Shown: positions 8,954 through 16,948 of the stretch, in pieces
How the letters are laid out: each line of letters begins with the position of its first letter
Numbering within the stretch: position 1 is the stretch's first letter
NCBI GenBank assembly: GCA_002364215.1
Contig: DEXQ01000007.1
Span: 124,001-188,000, forward strand
Source: Aequorivita sp. UBA3180
GTDB lineage: Bacteria > Bacteroidota > Bacteroidia > Flavobacteriales > Flavobacteriaceae
Direction of reading: 5' to 3'
DNA length: 64,000 bases
Position numbers and translations under genes: made by a program
Notes under the pieces: model-generated
Seen by the model: only the letters and a program-made list of their open reading frames with translations
Told to the model about the DNA's origin: nothing
Database searches by the model: none

Positions 8954-9009
8954 TACTATAAAGTTACTATATATATACTTTACATATACTATAAATATAC
9001 TTTATAGTA
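8954..9009 (+). promoter_or_regulatory. AT-rich inverted-repeat array upstream of the 9059 gene
   Basis: TACTATAAAGT (8954-8964) is exactly mirrored by ACTTTATAGTA (8999-9009). Between them are further half-sites of the form ATATACTATAAA. Iterated half-sites 50-100 bases before a gene suggest an operator, though such AT-rich DNA could also produce chance symmetry. The rest of the 8791-9058 gap shows only a fragment resembling the GGTCACCG repeat seen near 36.1 kb. Confidence 0.4.
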
Positions 9010-9058
9010 TTTTTATTTAGTGATTTTGTATTATCTTAGTGATTTACAATCAGGTATT

Positions 9059-9805
9059 ATGGCAAAGCAAACAGGAAGTATTAAGTTAAAGGGAACTATT
9101 GGGGATATCAATTATTACAAATCCAAAAATGGTGGACATTTGGCGCGTGCAGCTGGGGGTGGGTTTCAGAAAGGGGCCATGCACAAGGAAAGTATGGCGC
9201 GAACTATGGAAAATGCCACGGAGTTTGGCCGTTGTAGTACTACAAAGCGGGTTTTTAAAAATGCACTTGCTCCTTTTTTATGCGTTCGCAAGGATGGGGA
9301 GCTGCATGGGCGGATGGTTCAATTGTTTACAAAATTGAAGGATTTGGACGCTGTGAATAGTCGAGGTAATAGGAGCGTGGGGCGCGGAATAGAAACACCT
9401 AAGGGCAAGCAGTTACTAAGGGATTTTGCTTTTACCCCTTCGTGTAGTACTACGGAGGTATTGGCTTGTTCCTTAAACTATGAATTTAATACCCGTACGC
9501 TTAGTGTTACAAATTTTGACATTAAGAATGTTGGTTTTCCTGCTGGGGCGACACATATTGCCCTTACTGTAGGTCTTCTGCACTTTGATTTTGATACTTT
9601 GGAATTCAGTTTACAAAATAGCACACCGCTTTATATGAATAAGCAGTATAGTGCAACTTCCTTTGAGATGAATACTGACCTACCTGAGGTGGGTGGGCTT
9701 GCCGTTGCGGTTTTGGGGATGAAGTTTTATCAGGAGGTTCAAGGGACTTATTATTTGTTTAAGGATGCTAATGCTGTTGGGGTGGAAGTTTTGGGGGTTG
9801 AATGA
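9059..9805 (+). CDS. Conserved hypothetical protein
   Basis: About 248 residues. I recognise this only as a type of hypothetical protein seen in Bacteroidota: the N-terminus MAKQTGSIKLKGTIGDINYYKSKNGG followed by a Gly-rich turn is characteristic, and the C-terminal half looks beta-rich. There is no signal peptide or membrane segment. I start at ATG 9059 rather than 9020 because the conserved sequence begins there. It is isolated, behind an AT-rich inverted repeat, and its base composition is less AT-rich than its upstream region. Function unknown. Confidence 0.7.
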   Translation: MAKQTGSIKLKGTIGDINYYKSKNGGHLARAAGGGFQKGAMHKESMARTMENATEFGRCSTTKRVFKNALAPFLCVRKDGELHGRMVQLFTKLKDLDAVNSRGNRSVGRGIETPKGKQLLRDFAFTPSCSTTEVLACSLNYEFNTRTLSVTNFDIKNVGFPAGATHIALTVGLLHFDFDTLEFSLQNSTPLYMNKQYSATSFEMNTDLPEVGGLAVAVLGMKFYQEVQGTYYLFKDANAVGVEVLGVE

Positions 9806-9924
9806 TGTTTTCTGTTGTCGGTTTTCGGCTGTCTGTTGTCTGTTTGAGTTGTCTGTTCTCGATACATTTTTAGGTTTCGTTATCACTTCACCTAAAAACA
9901 CTCGAACTGACAAGTTTATAAATT

Positions 9925-9981
9925 GTTAATCGTGAGTCGTTAATCGTTAATCGTTAATTGTTAATCGTTAATTGTTAATCG
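9925..9981. repeat. 7-bp tandem repeat GTTAATC/GTTAATT
   Basis: About seven units of GTTAAT[C/T], one interrupted, in the gene-free gap 9806-10153. The same gap has GACAC/TTCGAC-type fragments resembling the short repeat at 36020-36101. Nothing else is evident there. Confidence 0.75.
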
Positions 9982-10153
9982 TGTGCTTCGACACTTCGAC
10001 ATCTCAGTGCAGGCTTAGCTCAGTATGAGAAAGTTGTGATTTGTTTGTTATTTGCGCACCTATCTCTATAATTTATCTTGGGTTATCAAGATTAATGTAG
10101 AATTAAGAAATGATACTATTTGGAATAGAACATATCAATTTTTTGGATACCTT

Positions 10154-12205
10154 TCAACTAAAATCAAAGCCGAAATCTAAATCTATCTCATTCTTAGCTG
10201 TTGCATCTTCTGGTTTTTTAAATTGCCCTAACGGACTTTCCTGATTTACTAATTCATCGGGTAGATTTTCTAGAAAATACGCACTTTCTTCTTCCTCGGA
10301 AGCAAAGGGAGAATCTGTGCTGGCCTTATAGGCATTTAAGGAATCTGTAGTTCTTGTAATTATCAATTCATTTTTTGCCCTTGTTAGTGCTACATATAGC
10401 ACACGTCTTTCTTCCTCAATCTCTCCTAAATTTCCTAAGCTATAGGAGGAAGGATATGTTTTTGGAGATACATTGAGCACAAAGCAAACATCGGCTTCCA
10501 ATCCTTTTGCGGAATGGACTGTAGAAATTATTACGTGGTCTTGGTGCTGTGTGGTCTGAATCTTTGATCCCTCCAAAAGATGATTACCTCCCAACCCAAC
10601 TGAGTTATCCAAAATACCTTCAGTTATAAACTCCCCAAGCGTGGAATAGTGTTCTGCCAACATTTCTAAAACAGGAAAGTCACCTTTTCGCTTTTCCTGC
10701 CAATCCTTGGCATATTTGAGCGCCAGATCGAGTTCCATTTCCTTATAGAGATCTTTTACTGCGGCTTTTACATTGTGTTTATTCCCATTTACAGCCTCAT
10801 AATATTTTTTAATTGTCTGTCCTTCCAAGCCGGGAATTATAGATTCCAAAAATTCGCCATTGATCTGATCGGGTGCTACGGAAAGGATTTCGCGCAAATA
10901 GTTGCTCGCACGTACTTCGCCTATACCATGTACAAAGGTGAGGTAACGCATCCAAGCTATTTGGTCCAAAGGATTGTTGATGACTCTTAGCACGGCCAAA
11001 ACATCCTTTATATGTGCAGCTTCCAAAAATTTTCTTCCCCCATAGGTTTCATAAGGAATTTTCTTTTGTAGAAAAACCGCCTGTAAAGGTTTGGTGTAAT
11101 ATTGGGAGCGACTCAGTATTAAAAAATCAGAGAATGATTTACCATTTTCACCAAAATCGGTTAATATTTTGTCTGCAATATAATTTGCTTCCTCAAATTG
11201 GTTGGAAACGTTTATGATAGTCGGTTTCTTCCCAGGCCCTCTGTGGGCGTTAAGTTTTTTATTGTAAACGATGGGGGATTGGTCCAGCAGCCAATTGGAG
11301 AGATCCAAAATTTCTTGAGTGGAGCGGTAGTTTTTACTTAGTTTTTTTATTTCTGAATTACGAACTCTATCGGTAAAGGAATGCACATTTTTAAAATCGG
11401 CCCCGCGAAAGGAGTAGATTGATTGGGCATCGTCGCCAACGCAGAACAACTTACATATATTTTCAAATGGCGCCAATAAAAACCACTGCAACGGATTGGT
11501 GTCCTGCATCTCATCAACAAGAATATATTCGTAGGCATTCGATAGTATATTCCGGGCATTCCCATCCTTATTGAGCCTATTGCCAACCACCAAGAGTAAA
11601 TCGTCATAATCCAAGTACTTCTGCTGTATTTTAAGTTTTTGAAATTCCTTGATAACTATTTCCAAAATGGGGCGCAGTTCTTCTATTTCTTCATTGGTTT
11701 CCTCATCATCCTTCCCTTTGTGCAGTAGTACCCTTATGGCCTCGGTAAGATTTGTACGCGTATTTCTTGCAAAGGAAAACAGATCTAATATCTTCTGCGG
11801 TTTTATTCGTAATTTACCATATACCGCCTTCGCATTTCCACAGGCCATCTTCATTAATCCTAGTTGGTCGTCCGCATCTATAACGGTATAGCTTGAAGCT
11901 CCAAAGAGGTTCGGGAATAATGTAATCAATTGGTTGCACCAACTGTGAAAAGTGGAACCGTTTAAGGCTTGGGCGCTACGTTTGCTAATTCCTGCTTTTA
12001 CCCGTTCAACAATTTCACTGGCCGACCGTTTTGTAAAAGTGAGTATTTGTATTTTTTCAGGTGGCGTTCCATTTTCTATAAGATATGCTGCCCTACCTAC
12101 GATGGTTTTAGTCTTTCCCGTGCCAGCTCCCGCCAGTAATAATAAATGTTTTCCGTCGAAGTTTATCGCTTCTTTTTGTTCTTCGTTATATACTTCCAAA
12201 CTCAA
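10154..12205 (-). CDS. UvrD/Rep-family superfamily 1 DNA helicase
   Basis: 683 residues with the SF1A motif set: Walker A GAGTGKT (26-32), motif Ia ILTFTKRSASEI, Walker B LVDEMQDT, motif III GDDAQSIYSFRGAD, motif V STVHSAKGLEAD and motif VI RRVLYVALTRAK. It is an ATP-dependent 3'-5' helicase likely to act in repair. The only plausible start is a TTG, because an in-frame stop lies shortly upstream. It diverges from the GIY-YIG gene across an 87-base gap containing a GGAAATATTCC operator also found before dinB, so it probably belongs to the same damage response. It is not the housekeeping UvrD by any direct evidence; it is near the short end for UvrD/PcrA (about 650-780 residues). Confidence 0.9.
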   Translation of the reverse strand: MSLEVYNEEQKEAINFDGKHLLLLAGAGTGKTKTIVGRAAYLIENGTPPEKIQILTFTKRSASEIVERVKAGISKRSAQALNGSTFHSWCNQLITLFPNLFGASSYTVIDADDQLGLMKMACGNAKAVYGKLRIKPQKILDLFSFARNTRTNLTEAIRVLLHKGKDDEETNEEIEELRPILEIVIKEFQKLKIQQKYLDYDDLLLVVGNRLNKDGNARNILSNAYEYILVDEMQDTNPLQWFLLAPFENICKLFCVGDDAQSIYSFRGADFKNVHSFTDRVRNSEIKKLSKNYRSTQEILDLSNWLLDQSPIVYNKKLNAHRGPGKKPTIINVSNQFEEANYIADKILTDFGENGKSFSDFLILSRSQYYTKPLQAVFLQKKIPYETYGGRKFLEAAHIKDVLAVLRVINNPLDQIAWMRYLTFVHGIGEVRASNYLREILSVAPDQINGEFLESIIPGLEGQTIKKYYEAVNGNKHNVKAAVKDLYKEMELDLALKYAKDWQEKRKGDFPVLEMLAEHYSTLGEFITEGILDNSVGLGGNHLLEGSKIQTTQHQDHVIISTVHSAKGLEADVCFVLNVSPKTYPSSYSLGNLGEIEEERRVLYVALTRAKNELIITRTTDSLNAYKASTDSPFASEEEESAYFLENLPDELVNQESPLGQFKKPEDATAKNEIDLDFGFDFS

Positions 12206-12244
12206 TTTTTTTTGTGAATAAAGATAAGGATATTATTGAAACTT

Positions 12245-12264
12245 GGAAATATTCCATAATTTTG
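12245..12264 (+). promoter_or_regulatory. Operator and promoter between helicase and GIY-YIG genes
   Basis: GGAAATATTCC (12245-12255), one base, then the -7 element TAATTTTG (12257-12264). The arrangement and flank (CATAATTTTG) match the proximal dinB site base for base except one operator position. The site also lies just upstream of a TATCTTTA element reading towards the helicase gene, so one bound protein could control both directions. Confidence 0.65.
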
Positions 12265-12292
12265 ATATTTATTCGAATAATATTTATTGTAA

Positions 12293-13648
12293 GTGAAATA
12301 CTCCTTCATCGCATTATCTTCCTCAACCCACAAACTTGCTTCAGCCAAAATGCTTCAAGTAGCCATAATCAATACGGATGAGGACGGAATTTACTCAAAG
12401 CAGGAATACTTTATTAAGCCCGTGCCGAGGATTCCCAAACGGGAACTGGTTGCTTTGGGAATTAATCCAAATGCTTTTAGAGCGGCCAGCGTTTTCTGTG
12501 ATGTAGCCCCTTCAATAATTGAAAAAATTGAGGAAACACAGACTGTCTTTTCAGATAAATTTTCGGAGCGTTTATTTGTGAAAACCTTCAAGGAGATAGG
12601 ATATCCCATGGGGAATGCTACCCATATTTTAGACAAATTATTTAAACAAGCTGTAGGGGGCAAAATTCCTTACACCTTAAAAAACGCCCAAAAGGCATTA
12701 GGCATTACAATGAAAGTTTCTTCTACTTTGGAAAAGTGTGAGCTAATCCAGAAGGTTTTTGAAAATATCACCAAGGTTGATCCAAGTCCTTTGGACGTAA
12801 AGGTAGCAGGTGGAATTAATAAAACATTACATTCTACCATTATCCATCTTCCAAACACTCCCGGCGTTTATTTTTTTCGAAATGCAAAGGAGGAGGTAAT
12901 TTATGTGGGCAAGGCTATCAATATTTCCAAAAGGGTAAGGAGCCATTTTTCAAGCAATGCCACTTTTGAAAGAACTTTATGCTCACAGACTACAGCGGTA
13001 GATTATGAGGAAACGGGCAGTGAATTAATCTCCCTCTTGTTAGAATCACATTATATAGGTTTACTTACGCCCGAATATAATACCCAACAAAAAGAATTGC
13101 TAGAACCTTATATAATTACTTCAAAGCTTGATTCTAAGGGAGTTTTAAGGTTACAACCAAGCCAAAAGAACTATGCTGATAGTGAAAATGAGTTTTATTA
13201 CAATAGAGATTCTGTAATACTTAAATTGATTGAAGTTCAACGGAAGTTTAAATTATGTAAAAGATATGCTGGCATTGAGCGCAGCAAGGCTTCCTGCAGC
13301 GACCCGATATTTTGTGAAGGAATCTGTAGGGGAGCGGAAGATAAAAACAACTACAATAAAAAGGTTAGGGATGCGCTCTCTTATGTTGATAAGCAAAGGC
13401 CAAGCTATATTATAAAGCTAAAAGGGCGTCATAAAAATGAAATGGGTTTTGTAATGGTAAAGCACGGAATTTATTGTGGTTTTGGTTATATAGATTCAGA
13501 TACCCCTATAAACACGAATAATGACATTGCTGGCTTTTTAAAAAACTATTCCCACAATTATTTTACTTCCAGAATAATTGATCAATTTCACAAGACCAAC
13601 AAACGGAGCGCGGAAAATATTATTAAACTCAGTAGTCTGCAAGATTGA
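12293..13648 (+). CDS. DnaQ-like plus GIY-YIG (UvrC N-terminal type) protein
   Basis: 451 residues from a GTG start. Residues 1-135 resemble the 3'-5' exonuclease fold (YSFIALSSSTHKLASAKMLQ, then AxxVFCDVAPSIIEKI), but the expected DxE and later Asp positions are replaced by Ser and other residues, so this half looks catalytically dead. A GIY-YIG nuclease domain follows at about residues 190-265 (GVYFFRN, VIYVGKAINISKRVRSHF), then a C-terminal region with cysteines (CSDPIFCEGICRG). The architecture matches UvrC/Cho-related repair proteins that carry an exonuclease-like N-terminus. The shared operator suggests induction with dinB-dnaE2. Confidence 0.8.
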   Translation: MKYSFIALSSSTHKLASAKMLQVAIINTDEDGIYSKQEYFIKPVPRIPKRELVALGINPNAFRAASVFCDVAPSIIEKIEETQTVFSDKFSERLFVKTFKEIGYPMGNATHILDKLFKQAVGGKIPYTLKNAQKALGITMKVSSTLEKCELIQKVFENITKVDPSPLDVKVAGGINKTLHSTIIHLPNTPGVYFFRNAKEEVIYVGKAINISKRVRSHFSSNATFERTLCSQTTAVDYEETGSELISLLLESHYIGLLTPEYNTQQKELLEPYIITSKLDSKGVLRLQPSQKNYADSENEFYYNRDSVILKLIEVQRKFKLCKRYAGIERSKASCSDPIFCEGICRGAEDKNNYNKKVRDALSYVDKQRPSYIIKLKGRHKNEMGFVMVKHGIYCGFGYIDSDTPINTNNDIAGFLKNYSHNYFTSRIIDQFHKTNKRSAENIIKLSSLQD

Positions 13649-13826
13649 TTTGGGATGCTGTATAGTATTTTTCGATTTTTTAATTCGCCATTTTTAATAT
13701 AACCTTTTATTAACAAGCTAAGGTTTTGATTCTCTCTATTTTAGTAAGCGTTAAGCGCTATACAGATTAGAGAAAATTGCGTATACACGGGTATAGTCTG
13801 ATTATAACTACTCAAACAAAAGCAAG

Positions 13827-14513
13827 ATGAAAAAAATATTAATGATTATCACCTCTCATGAACTATTAGAAAATACGGATAGCAAAACAGGATTATGGAT
13901 TGGTGAGTTTACAGATCCATATTATGAATTTATAGATAAGGGTTACCAAGTTACATTAGCATCTCCTTTAGGTGGAAAACCTCCCATTGACCCTATGAGT
14001 GAACTAACGGAAAATATTACTACAGCCAATAGGAGATTTCAAGATGATGAGACCGCTAAAAAGGCTTTGGCCAATACCGAACGACTTGACGATATTAATG
14101 GAGAAGACTTTGATGCGCTCTTTTACCCAGGAGGTCACGGGCCTATGTTTGATCTTGCGTCCAATAAAAAGAGTGGAGCACTGATAGCAGATTTTTTGAA
14201 TAGCCATAAACCAGTCGCTGCAGTTTGCCACGGTCCGGCAGCGCTGATTAAAGCAGCGGAATTGGATCCCCTTATTTTAAAGGGCAGAAAGGTAACAGGC
14301 TTCTCCAATGCGGAAGAAAAATTAGCAATGCGTTATGCCAATATCCCTTATCACCTTGAAGATCGCCTAAAAGAAGTGGGAGCCGATTATACCAAAGCAT
14401 TAATACCTTTTCTGTCCCATACGGAAACTGAGGGTCTTTTAATTACAGGACAAAATCCGCTATCTGCGGGTCCTACTGCCCAAAAGCTTATCGAAATTAT
14501 GGAAAAGGAATAG
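13827..14513 (+). CDS. DJ-1/PfpI family protein (Hsp31-like)
   Basis: 228 residues with the class I glutamine-amidotransferase-like fold. The nucleophile elbow AAVCHGPA contains Cys134. An upstream acidic residue lies in IGEFTDPYYEF, and YPGGHGPMFDL is typical of the Hsp31/YhbO group. Such proteins act as glyoxalase III, chaperone or deglycase enzymes in stress protection; the substrate here cannot be assigned. The gene stands alone, preceded by a 178-base gap and followed at once by two tiny genes on the opposite strand. Confidence 0.9.
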   Translation: MKKILMIITSHELLENTDSKTGLWIGEFTDPYYEFIDKGYQVTLASPLGGKPPIDPMSELTENITTANRRFQDDETAKKALANTERLDDINGEDFDALFYPGGHGPMFDLASNKKSGALIADFLNSHKPVAAVCHGPAALIKAAELDPLILKGRKVTGFSNAEEKLAMRYANIPYHLEDRLKEVGADYTKALIPFLSHTETEGLLITGQNPLSAGPTAQKLIEIMEKE

Positions 14514-14514
14514 G

Positions 14515-14658
14515 TTATTCATCTTTATTTTTTACGTCACCTTTATTATTGGGCTTTGGCAATTCGCTATCCCTTAATGTATCCTTTCCATCTTTTTCTA
14601 CCTCACCATATTGGTTATGGTCTCTTTTCTTTCCAAAACCATCTGTTGTATCGCTCAT
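14515..14658 (-). CDS. Small hydrophilic protein, 47 residues
   Basis: The peptide starts MSDTTDGFGKKRDHNQYGEV and is rich in Asp, Lys, Gly and Asn with no hydrophobic stretch, so it is probably disordered and cytoplasmic. It ends two bases from the DJ-1 gene stop. The adjacent 46-residue gene has the same character (MSSDKK start, NNEEE end), which suggests related stress or desiccation-type small proteins. I do not recognise a family. Confidence 0.55.
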   Translation of the reverse strand: MSDTTDGFGKKRDHNQYGEVEKDGKDTLRDSELPKPNNKGDVKNKDE

Positions 14659-14684
14659 ATTGTTCAGTTTTAAATTAAATCTCG

Positions 14685-14825
14685 CTATTCTTCTTCATTA
14701 TTGGCTTTTGGTTTAAAGCCATCTTCGGTAGAATTATCCTTTTCACTATGTACATTTTTACTGCCTCTTGCAGTTTTGGAACTTGAATCAGGAATTTTGT
14801 TGTACTCTTTTTTGTCTGAGCTCAT
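14685..14825 (-). CDS. Small hydrophilic protein, 46 residues
   Basis: The peptide starts MSSDKKEYNKIPDSSSKTAR and ends in an acidic tail. It is composed almost wholly of charged, Ser and Asn residues. It lies 26 bases upstream of the 47-residue gene in the same direction, so the two are probably one transcript. No known domain; the evidence is an intact reading frame, similar composition and tandem placement. Confidence 0.5.
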   Translation of the reverse strand: MSSDKKEYNKIPDSSSKTARGSKNVHSEKDNSTEDGFKPKANNEEE

Positions 14826-14937
14826 TTTTTTAATATTTAAATGTTAGTAATCCATGCATACGTAGTTATCTGTAGTTTCATATAGCCGACTCTCCACTTT
14901 TGCGAGCCGCCGCTAGTAACTACTTTTAGTTATCTCA

Positions 14938-15858
14938 TCAATAATTTATTTCCGTTACAATAAAAAAACCATCATTCCCTTGCTTTTGATAGAGCGGCAT
15001 AAAAATATACGCATTCCATTCGCTGTAGATTGGTTTGCCGTTTTGATGCGCTAAAAGCTCGCCTTTTTTTATTGGTTGAAAATTGCTGTAGCCCGGTTGC
15101 ATATTAAATTCATCTGTGGGATTTAGGCCATGTCGATAACTAATTTCAAAGGTTTTTTGTTTTTCTTTATTTTTTAGCAGCATTTTCGCTGCTTCGGGAT
15201 ACTGACGAAGTTTGTCTAAGTCTAGTTCACAAGCATTTTGAAGGGCTAGCCAAATAATTCCTTCATGGTTCATTTCCGCCAATTTGCTTTGGTGCTGCCC
15301 CCCTTCAAATACAAAGCCTGTAATGCCGATTCTGCTTTCGTAATGATCTATACACCCCAATACAATATCGGAAAACCCTCGTATTATGTGAGTAGGAAAT
15401 TTATGGGCCCAAGCGTCATTATCGTTTACTTCCTGAACCGAAATATAGGGTGCACTTGCAGCGGAGGTGGTATGACAGTCTAGAAAATACCGCTTACTAA
15501 AATCGTGTTTAGGAAATTGATTGAGAATTTCAATAATCTCAAACATTTCCTTTTTTTCGTGACTGTCTGTACTATTATTCTCGATATTCTCAACGGTCCA
15601 AGTTCGGTTGAGGTCTTCGTCGATAAAACGCGTATCCAGCTGCAAGGCTTTTCTATTTCCCGTTACTGCAACCACCCTGCCTTTTATCTCGGGATTTTCA
15701 CCTTCCAAAACTTCGAAAACTTTTTGAAGCGCCTTTACGCCACTGGGTTCATTTCCATGTATTCCGGCTGTTATAAATAGCAAAGGCCCATCAACTCCAG
15801 AACTGTAGGATCCTATAATCCGAGGTATTTCTACAATATTTTTTTTCTTTTTATCCAT
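14938..15858 (-). CDS. Aspartoacylase / succinylglutamate desuccinylase family hydrolase
   Basis: 306 residues of the zinc-dependent M14-like AstE/AspA family. The ligands HGNE lie at residues 34-37 and a further His in LDCHTTSA near residue 130; FVFEGGQH contains the likely catalytic Glu. The family removes acyl groups or terminal residues from amino acids or peptides. It is the third gene of an operon with an ATP-grasp ligase and a DUF1704 peptidase, suggesting a cycle in which an amino-acid or peptide bond is made and cut. The natural substrate is not evident. Confidence 0.85.
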   Translation of the reverse strand: MDKKKKNIVEIPRIIGSYSSGVDGPLLFITAGIHGNEPSGVKALQKVFEVLEGENPEIKGRVVAVTGNRKALQLDTRFIDEDLNRTWTVENIENNSTDSHEKKEMFEIIEILNQFPKHDFSKRYFLDCHTTSAASAPYISVQEVNDNDAWAHKFPTHIIRGFSDIVLGCIDHYESRIGITGFVFEGGQHQSKLAEMNHEGIIWLALQNACELDLDKLRQYPEAAKMLLKNKEKQKTFEISYRHGLNPTDEFNMQPGYSNFQPIKKGELLAHQNGKPIYSEWNAYIFMPLYQKQGNDGFFIVTEINY

Positions 15859-15894
15859 TGCGAAGCTTCTTCATTATGTACTAAACATTATTCA

Positions 15895-16947
15895 TTAATC
15901 CATAGTAGCCAATTCTTTATTGGTCAGGCTATTTTTATAATATTTTTTATACTCTATTTTTCGCTCAATAGCTTCCACCACGGTATCAGTAAAGGCTGGG
16001 AGTTTTATCTTTTCGCAATAGTCCAGTCCTCCAGGGCTCAACACATTTATCTCTATTAATTTGTCCTTAACGATATCAAGGCCTACAAAAAAGAGTCCGT
16101 CCCTAATTAATTTTGGCGCTGTAAGTGAAACGATCTTTTCTATTTCGGGGGTGAGTTTGGCTTTTTTTGCCTTCGCTCCCAGGGCGAGGTTGCTTCTAAA
16201 TTCGGAACTGTCGCTATTTACCCGTCTGATAATGGCTTTCTCGCCATTTTCTTCCAAAATTTTTCCGTTCATCAAAATTACCCTTACATCGCCTTTGCTC
16301 ACTTCGGGAAGAAACTCCTGGGCTATTATATAGCCTTTGGCGCTGATGGTATCTACTATTTGGTTCAGGTTTTTCTTATCCTTATCAATCAAATACACGT
16401 CTTGGCCTCCCGAACCTTCCAAGGGTTTTAGCACCATCTTTTTCCCCATTCTTTCCCAGAATTTTAATATATCTTCCTTATTGCGGGTAATAAGACTATC
16501 GGGTTTAATTTCGGAAGGTAATTCCTCAAAATAAAGTTTATCGATAAAGGCATGGCTCATTGCGAAGGCGTCGTTTAATACCAAGACCCCGCTTTGCTGT
16601 ATCATTCTGGCAAAGGCAATTCCACTATGTTCTGCCCAATGCCTGTCTGAAGTCTCTTCTGTAGGATTGTTTCGTAAAAATACCACATCCATATCTGAGC
16701 TTTTCACTGCTTTGGTTTTTAATTTGTCGTCCTGCACCTGTTCCCAGAATTCCGCTACAGTTTCCCCTTGTAGTGAGGCGGGTATTTTTTTACAGCGCAG
16801 ACTTATATTTTCATCTCGGTGAAAGATAAAATCGCCCACGCTCATTACATACACATTATGGCCACGCTCGTGTGCCTTTTTCAGTATTACCACTGTAGTT
16901 CCGCAGGTCTCGGTCTTAATGTCGCTAATTACAAAGCATATTTTCAT
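15895..16947 (-). CDS. ATP-grasp ligase (glutathione synthase/RimK type)
   Basis: 350 residues. The N-terminal preATP-grasp domain begins MKICFVISDIKTE. The ATP-grasp core includes KMVLKPLEGSGGQDVYLI and FLPEVSKGDVRVILMNGKI, and metal-binding residues lie in GLDIVKDKLIEINVLSPGG. The fold resembles prokaryotic glutathione synthetase, but no glutamate-cysteine ligase is present, and the neighbours (DUF1704 peptidase 1 base upstream, aspartoacylase-like hydrolase 36 bases downstream) point to a different ligation of an amino acid or peptide. Expected activity: acid plus amine plus ATP to amide plus ADP and phosphate. Confidence 0.85.
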   Translation of the reverse strand: MKICFVISDIKTETCGTTVVILKKAHERGHNVYVMSVGDFIFHRDENISLRCKKIPASLQGETVAEFWEQVQDDKLKTKAVKSSDMDVVFLRNNPTEETSDRHWAEHSGIAFARMIQQSGVLVLNDAFAMSHAFIDKLYFEELPSEIKPDSLITRNKEDILKFWERMGKKMVLKPLEGSGGQDVYLIDKDKKNLNQIVDTISAKGYIIAQEFLPEVSKGDVRVILMNGKILEENGEKAIIRRVNSDSSEFRSNLALGAKAKKAKLTPEIEKIVSLTAPKLIRDGLFFVGLDIVKDKLIEINVLSPGGLDYCEKIKLPAFTDTVVEAIERKIEYKKYYKNSLTNKELATMD

Positions 16948-16948
16948 T

